This document shows, piece after piece, positions 27,922-31,373 of a stretch of 31,373 nucleotides of DNA (position 1 is the first letter of the stretch; each line of letters starts with the position of its first letter). The stretch is from a virus, in IMG/VR virus record IMGVR_UViG_3300025626_000080, positions 1-31,373 of that record; one strand, written 5' to 3'. The position numbers were made by a program, and so were the translations under genes. Below the pieces are notes generated by a model. That model saw only the letters and a program-made list of their open reading frames with translations. It was not told the origin of the DNA and made no database searches.

Positions 27922-28077
27922 TCATATTTTAATAGTTATACCTATTGACACTATGAAAGCGCCGCTTGCTATTGCAAGTGTGTTTGCATTAAAGTTTGGC
28001 TTTTGTTTATGCCAAATCATATTTGTACCAGCAAATGTCATCATGCCAATACCACCTATTACAGCTAGTCTTTTCAT
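27922..28077 (-). CDS. Small membrane protein, 51 aa
   Basis: Start ATG at 28077, stop TGA at 27922-27924. The start overlaps the TGA of the upstream gene as ATGA, the classic arrangement for translational coupling, which supports it as a real gene. The protein has two likely membrane helices: residues 3-22 (RLAVIGGIGMMTFAGTNMIW) and about 31-49 (NTLAIASGAFIVSIGITI), joined by a short basic/polar loop (HKQKPNFNA). I do not recognise a family. Given neighbours (lipoprotein, another membrane protein) a role in the host envelope is possible: lysis, a spanin-like or holin-like accessory, or exclusion of other phages. None of these can be shown from the sequence. Confidence 0.6.
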   Translation of the reverse strand: MKRLAVIGGIGMMTFAGTNMIWHKQKPNFNANTLAIASGAFIVSIGITIKI

Positions 28078-28391
28078 TTTAATTTTAATATTGTATTTAA
28101 ATTAGAATATATTATTCCTATTAATATTATAGAACAATATATAACAGGCTTTTGTAAATCAGTTTCTATAACTAAAGTAAATATACTTAAGAATAATAAC
28201 TTAGCAGCCATGCTGCCATACATTAAACCTACACCTGTTTGTTTTGCTTTTAAAAAAATAGTTATAACTACTTTGTTTATAGCTAGCATAATACCTGTAG
28301 CTAATAAACCGTAAATAAAAGATTCTATCAAATTAATTATAATTAGAATATGAACAATAACCTGCAGAAAAAGTATCAGGAATATTAACAT
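28074..28391 (-). CDS. Small polytopic membrane protein, 105 aa
   Basis: Start ATG at 28391 gives 105 residues with three or four membrane helices: about 3-20, 24-45 (SFIYGLLATGIMLAINKVV), 58-75 and 83-99 (VIYCSIILIGIIYSNLN). This start overlaps the lipoprotein gene by 59 nt, exactly the overlap the lipoprotein gene has with the RNR gene. A TTG at 28331, directly after the lipoprotein stop, is an alternative start that gives about 85 residues and three helices. The stop is TGA, overlapping the next ATG. Size and hydrophobicity would suit a holin or an ATP-synthase-I-like protein, but I see no diagnostic motif. It forms a membrane-protein cluster with its neighbours. Confidence 0.6.
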   Translation of the reverse strand: MLIFLILFLQVIVHILIIINLIESFIYGLLATGIMLAINKVVITIFLKAKQTGVGLMYGSMAAKLLFLSIFTLVIETDLQKPVIYCSIILIGIIYSNLNTILKLK

Positions 28392-28599
28392 AGTTAATTA
28401 CTCCGTCTTTTTTAGCTGCCCAATGATTTGAGTAAACACTATCGTTACACCCACACACTGGCATCCAATATAATGGATGAGTATCTAGCTCACAGGACGT
28501 AGAGTTATCTACATCCTGCTTACAAGGTTTTTCTTTTTTATTACACGATTTCACAAGCACCACCAGCGCAAGCAAGCTCGCCAGATAAATCTGTTTCAT
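28333..28599 (-). CDS. Kazal-like lipoprotein
   Basis: An 88-residue protein from ATG 28599 (a TTG two codons upstream at 28605 is a weaker choice). The N-terminus is a lipoprotein signal peptide: MKQIYLASLLALVVLVKSC, with the lipid-accepting Cys at 19 in a relaxed, Bacteroidetes-like lipobox (VKSC) followed by Asn-Lys-Lys-Glu. The mature part has a Kazal-type inhibitor pattern of the Bacteroidetes type, C-x9-C-x12-PVCGCNDSVYSNHWAAKKDG then GYC. The conserved Cys after SN in that family is replaced by Trp here, so one disulfide is probably lost. Kazal domains inhibit serine proteases, but reactive-site activity is not assured. It would sit in the host envelope, perhaps excluding other phages or protecting against proteases. 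Its first 59 nt overprint the RNR tail. Confidence 0.65.
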   Translation of the reverse strand: MKQIYLASLLALVVLVKSCNKKEKPCKQDVDNSTSCELDTHPLYWMPVCGCNDSVYSNHWAAKKDGVINYVNIPDTFSAGYCSYSNYN

Positions 28600-30403
28600 C
28601 TTCAACTTCTGTTATTTTAGTTAGATCTATATCAGTCAATGACTTCATCATTTCTTTATACTGTGATGATTTTATATCTTCAAAAGGAGCTTGAGTATAA
28701 GTACCACCATCATAAGGTAGGACAGATAGCCCGTTATAATAGTCCCTATTGTCCCACATCCATTTACCAGCTTTATCCCACTCTTCTTTTTTCAAACTAA
28801 CAGTAGCTGAAACATTATGAGTATTACTACCTCGCTTATGGCCAGGTTGTACCCACTCAGTTGCTACTCTTTTTATACGTTCAAGTAAATCAAATGGTGA
28901 TTCAGTTCTAAGTATAGATCCTTTAGGTGCTTTTTGTGGTATACTAATAACAGCAGTGTCATGAGGTCTGAAATATTCGTCTTCAATTAATTCAGGGTGG
29001 TTTTCAATTAAGTATTTATACATACTCTCGTTTTTACCAACTCTAACTCTACGCACATAATAATCATTATGCCATGCATGAATACCAGATGAAGTTCCTA
29101 ACGCCAGAGATGTTGTCCCAGCAGGCTTCACGGTTGTGCATCTTGCAGCAGATTTAATCCCTATTTGTTTTGCTATCTTTTTGTTTTCCCACACTACTAT
29201 ATCTGCAGCGGCCTTCATATCCAACTGCAGCACAGCGGCAGAGCCTATTCCTGTCATTGATACACCTATAAGGGCGTCCTTCTCTGTCGTATCTTTCCAT
29301 ATGTCTCTTAAATAATGAAAGTCAGTATAACCAGCTTGTAGTGTACCTATAAATGAAGCAACTCTACATCTTTCGTTAAAATCATCTTGATCTACTAAAT
29401 CACTTGCATTTACTTCACATAGATTACAAAACTGATATGGTCTTAAAGCTATTTCACAGCAAGGATTTGTTCCCCAGTCTTTATCATTGTTAAAATAAAT
29501 ACCTGGCTCACCTGATCCTGATAACTCAACACGCTTCCAGAGATCCATAAAAAATTCTTTACTTATCTTATGTCTCATAAGTACAGCTGAATTATTAGCT
29601 CTACCTCTTTGTGGTGCTTCTTCCCACCAGTGTCCAGACTTACAACCTATCATTGCTTCGTCATCTGCTGAAAACAAACTAATTAAAGCTGCTCTACGTA
29701 TACCACCGGCTAACACAGCATCTGCAATATGACATACAATATCATGAGCTTGTATTGTAGAAAGCTTATTACCGTCTTCAACATTTGATAATATACCAGC
29801 TACTTTTACTAAGCACTCTTTTAAAGGTTGTGGACCTGGTGCTTTACCACCAGACGTTACTAATTGAGCTCCCTTTGGTCTAATATCAGAATAATCAAAC
29901 ATTAACTTAGATGATCTCTTAGGACCCATATAAGACTTAATTAAAACTTTAACTGCATCAGCCCAACCTTCAATACTATCTCCAATTAAATGCCTTCGTG
30001 TTCTTTTGCCATAAGGTTGATTAACTGCTGGCAATTTATTTACATGATGGTTTTGTACAGAATATCCTACACCAGTACCACCAAGCAATAAAAACATTAT
30101 TTCATTAAAAGACTCAATGCTATCAATAGGTAAATAAGCACAATTATAAACTCTATTAGGCGAGATCTCAATCGGCTTACCTCCGAACTGTAGCGATCGC
30201 ATAGATGGTAGAACTTTCTTTTCATATACAAACTTATAAGCAGCTTCAATGTCGTCAGTAAGATCAGGATATTTTTTGATATGCATGTTCTTGTTTCTAG
30301 TAACTAGCTCTTCCCATGTTTCTCTTCTGTTTAATTCTGGCACATATTTAGCATACTTCATATAAACAGTAATATCACTTAGTATCTTGTTGCTTAACTC
30401 CAT
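28541..30403 (-). CDS. Class II (adenosylcobalamin-dependent) ribonucleotide reductase, monomeric
   Basis: 620 residues, converting ribonucleotides to deoxyribonucleotides with a B12-generated thiyl radical, which frees the phage from oxygen and from host RNR supply. Key residues are visible: Cys88 in YNCAY and Cys326 in FCNLCE as the redox pair, and NPCCE at 313-317 with Asn313, thiyl Cys315 and Glu317. The spacing 315 to 326 is that of Lactobacillus RTPR (408 to 419). The C-terminal swinging pair is Cys612 and Cys617 in CAGGAC. It is shorter than the Lactobacillus enzyme (about 740 residues), so an allosteric insertion may be reduced. The start at ATG 30403 overlaps the upstream gene by 29 nt and the end overlaps the lipoprotein start. 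Class II single-chain RNRs are frequent in marine phages. Confidence 0.93.
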   Translation of the reverse strand: MELSNKILSDITVYMKYAKYVPELNRRETWEELVTRNKNMHIKKYPDLTDDIEAAYKFVYEKKVLPSMRSLQFGGKPIEISPNRVYNCAYLPIDSIESFNEIMFLLLGGTGVGYSVQNHHVNKLPAVNQPYGKRTRRHLIGDSIEGWADAVKVLIKSYMGPKRSSKLMFDYSDIRPKGAQLVTSGGKAPGPQPLKECLVKVAGILSNVEDGNKLSTIQAHDIVCHIADAVLAGGIRRAALISLFSADDEAMIGCKSGHWWEEAPQRGRANNSAVLMRHKISKEFFMDLWKRVELSGSGEPGIYFNNDKDWGTNPCCEIALRPYQFCNLCEVNASDLVDQDDFNERCRVASFIGTLQAGYTDFHYLRDIWKDTTEKDALIGVSMTGIGSAAVLQLDMKAAADIVVWENKKIAKQIGIKSAARCTTVKPAGTTSLALGTSSGIHAWHNDYYVRRVRVGKNESMYKYLIENHPELIEDEYFRPHDTAVISIPQKAPKGSILRTESPFDLLERIKRVATEWVQPGHKRGSNTHNVSATVSLKKEEWDKAGKWMWDNRDYYNGLSVLPYDGGTYTQAPFEDIKSSQYKEMMKSLTDIDLTKITEVEDETDLSGELACAGGACEIV

Positions 30404-30614
30404 TTTGTTTTGCTTTTTGGTTTTCTTTTATTTTATCTTCCATTTGCTTTTTTAAAGCATCAATGGCATCTTGATAGCCAGGCATTAGTTTTATCGTTTC
30501 TAAACTGCCAATACTTAGTTCTCTAAGATGTGTTATTTCATTTATCATTTGTTGCATAACATTTGTCATAGACTTTATTTTGTTCTGCATTTCTAATAGT
30601 GTTGATTCTTTCAT
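30375..30614 (-). CDS. Small coiled-coil protein, 79 aa
   Basis: 79 residues, almost entirely helical and charged: MQNKIKSMTNVMQQMINEIT, then a second helix DAIDALKKQMEDKIKENQ. The heptad-like hydrophobic spacing suggests a coiled coil. I do not recognise a family. Its ATG (30614) overlaps the TGA of the 44-residue gene as ATGA, and its own TGA lies 29 nt inside the RNR gene, so it is translationally coupled on both sides. Such position-locked small proteins in phage nucleotide-metabolism operons are usually of unknown function. Confidence 0.6.
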   Translation of the reverse strand: MKESTLLEMQNKIKSMTNVMQQMINEITHLRELSIGSLETIKLMPGYQDAIDALKKQMEDKIKENQKAKQNGVKQQDTK

Positions 30615-30745
30615 CGGCCTTGTCCTATATATTTTTTTCTATAGTTAATACTGTTTTTAGATCTAGATGTTTTACATTTACTATGAACACCAGGTCTTTT
30701 CTTTTTAGTAGTCGCCCGATACGGTGATAGTGTCAGCTTCGCCAT
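30611..30745 (-). CDS. Small basic protein, 44 aa (RPGVHSK type)
   Basis: Starts at ATG 30745 and ends at TGA 30611-30613. It is short but well supported. It encodes a strongly basic protein, MAKLTLSPYRATTKKKRPGV then HSKCKTSRSKNSINYRKKYI and GQGR. The segment RPGVHSK...KTS...SKN.....KYIGQGR is a pattern I recall as a conserved mini-protein of marine phages, near nuclease or nucleotide-metabolism genes. Its stop overlaps the next start as ATGA, and its start lies 41 nt inside the upstream 63-residue gene. The charge suggests nucleic-acid or ribosome binding; no experiment I know of settles the function. Confidence 0.65.
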   Translation of the reverse strand: MAKLTLSPYRATTKKKRPGVHSKCKTSRSKNSINYRKKYIGQGR

Positions 30746-30896
30746 ATTTTTTGCTATATTTAATTAGATCTTTATATTTTAAATAACCTTTTGATTCTAT
30801 ACTCCAATCAATAAACTGTTGAAGTTTACGTTTTGTATACATACGTCTTGCTAGGTCTTTTCTTTCCCAAGAATTAAGTTCACGGTCTCGTCGCAT
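30705..30896 (-). CDS. Small charged protein, 63 aa, unknown function
   Basis: 63 residues from ATG 30896, with an Arg/Lys-rich helix (RRDRELNSWERKDLARRMYT) followed by an aromatic- and Lys-rich part (SIESKGYLKYKDLIKYSKKY). No family recognised. It overlaps the end of the endonuclease gene by 46 nt and the start of the 44-residue gene by 41 nt. The tight nesting between supported genes and the gene-like composition argue for translation, but this is the weakest of the small ORFs in this cluster. Confidence 0.5.
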   Translation of the reverse strand: MRRDRELNSWERKDLARRMYTKRKLQQFIDWSIESKGYLKYKDLIKYSKKYGEADTITVSGDY

Positions 30897-31303
30897 TCTT
30901 TTTGATTTTGAGGTTTATATAACGTAACGTTCGGTAAGTTTTTACATACATGAGCTTTAAATAGCTTCCAGCGTATGGGAAAAGATTCATTAGCACGTCC
31001 TTTGCATTCAATGATAAAGCCATTTCCCACAAAATCTGGCGTATACTTAATATTAAGTATCTTCTTATTACCTCGATTACGGTATTCACCTTTTCCATTA
31101 CTTTGTCTTTCATAAGCTTCTTGATCGAAGTTAAAAGAAGGGACAAGCTCGTAAGTTTGTCCCTCATATTGTGCTTTAATCTTAGCTTTTTTCAAAGCTA
31201 TGTACATATATTTTTCTAAACCTGAAGCAAATTGTATGCCATCATGTTTAACTTTCTTAGATCTTACCGGACCTTTCTTTTTGCTATACCGGCGAGATCG
31301 CAT
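30851..31303 (-). CDS. Endonuclease I-like Holliday junction resolvase (T7 gp3 type)
   Basis: 150 residues, almost the length of T7 endonuclease I (149). The PD-(D/E)XK motif elements align in order: SGLE with Glu30, then YTPD with Asp90, then IIECKG with Glu99 and Lys101. T7 has Glu20, Asp55, Glu65, Lys67 with the same SGLE, YTPD and E-x-K forms. It should cut branched DNA (four-way junctions) before packaging. A basic N-terminus (MRSRRYSKKKGPVRSKK) and a longer loop between the first and second motifs (residues 60-85) set it apart from T7. The start ATG 31303 overlaps the upstream gene by 20 nt, and the stop TAG lies within the next gene. Confidence 0.85.
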   Translation of the reverse strand: MRSRRYSKKKGPVRSKKVKHDGIQFASGLEKYMYIALKKAKIKAQYEGQTYELVPSFNFDQEAYERQSNGKGEYRNRGNKKILNIKYTPDFVGNGFIIECKGRANESFPIRWKLFKAHVCKNLPNVTLYKPQNQKECDETVNLILGKEKT

Positions 31304-31373
31304 CGTCCCAATCTTGTTGTGCTGTACTAGCGTGTGAAGGATGTGGTGGTCTAAAAGACTCCGGTAAAGGAGA
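31284..31373 (-). CDS. C-terminal end of an upstream gene (possibly SSB)
   Basis: An open frame enters from the right edge and ends in TAG at 31284-31286, giving 29 residues: SPLPESFRPPHPSHASTAQQ then DWDDAISPV. A Pro/Ser linker followed by a short acidic, Trp-containing tail is like the tails of single-stranded DNA-binding proteins. In T7 the SSB gene (2.5) lies just upstream of the endonuclease I gene (3), which would agree. The final residues are not the typical DF/IPF ending, and only 29 residues are available, so the identity is tentative. The 20-nt overlap with the endonuclease gene argues that the frame is coding. Confidence 0.4.
   Translation of the reverse strand, partial: SPLPESFRPPHPSHASTAQQDWDDAISPV

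Noticed and set aside
27748-27948. 66-residue + strand ORF past the giant gene
   Set aside because: It runs through the bidirectional terminator and overlaps the giant gene out of frame.
27922-30613. TGA recoded to an amino acid, as in some crAss-like phages
   Set aside because: Three minus-strand genes end in TGA with ATGA or other overlaps, and TAG also ends genes; the standard code explains all long frames.
30880-31167. 95-residue ORF overlapping the endonuclease gene
   Set aside because: It is an alternative frame of a gene with clear catalytic motifs.
1-31373. tRNA genes, CRISPR arrays, insertion sequences, terminal repeats
   Set aside because: Intergenic spaces are all short and explained; no repeat arrays, cloverleaf-like segments or transposase or integrase motifs were seen.

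Overview
This window is part of the genome of a tailed phage with a podovirus-like (short-tailed) set of virion genes. It most likely infects a marine or other aquatic Bacteroidetes (Flavobacteriia-type) bacterium and is related to the crAss-like/T7-like assemblage. Four things suggest this: the order of capsid and tail genes; the AT-rich sequence with strong AGA/TTA/TAA codon bias; start codons preceded by AT-rich leaders with no clear Shine-Dalgarno sequence; and a small lipoprotein with a Bacteroidetes-style CGC Kazal-like motif. TAA, TAG and TGA all end genes here, so the code looks standard. I saw no tRNA, rRNA, CRISPR array, IS element or integrase.

Region 1 (1-27788, all + strand) is the packaging and virion module. 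In order it holds: terminase large subunit (5' end cut by the window edge), portal, a charged scaffold-like protein, major capsid protein, a hairpin terminator with a GAAA loop, a conserved protein of unknown role, a second hairpin terminator, two head-tail connector/tail-tube-like proteins, a 1370-residue tail stabilization/tube protein, a 622-residue tail protein in the same frame separated by one stop codon, a small internal-virion-like protein, an 828-residue protein ending in a lysozyme-like domain, and a 3073-residue giant protein. The giant protein appears to be an ejected multidomain virion protein. It has an HELQH zincin motif, a sigma-region-2-like patch, a zeta-toxin-like kinase half placed before its P-loop, a HAD phosphatase-like domain, and a conserved C-terminal segment common in giant phage proteins.

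A strong bidirectional terminator at about 27840-27872 separates region 1 from region 2 (27877-31373, all - strand). Region 2 is a very compact operon read right to left: the tail end of an unidentified gene (possibly SSB), a T7 endonuclease I-like resolvase, three small proteins (one of 44 residues, shorter than usual gene-calling cutoffs), a monomeric class II (B12-dependent) ribonucleotide reductase, a Kazal-like lipoprotein, two small membrane proteins and a possible 13-residue four-cysteine micropeptide. Neighbouring genes overlap by 4-59 nt almost throughout. The RNR redox tail and the lipoprotein signal peptide are read from the same DNA in two frames.

Region 2 thus supplies nucleotides and DNA processing plus host-envelope modification, while region 1 builds the particle. 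The most interesting places are the kinase/HAD part of the giant protein, the overprinted RNR/lipoprotein junction, the split tail gene, and the Cys-rich micropeptide.
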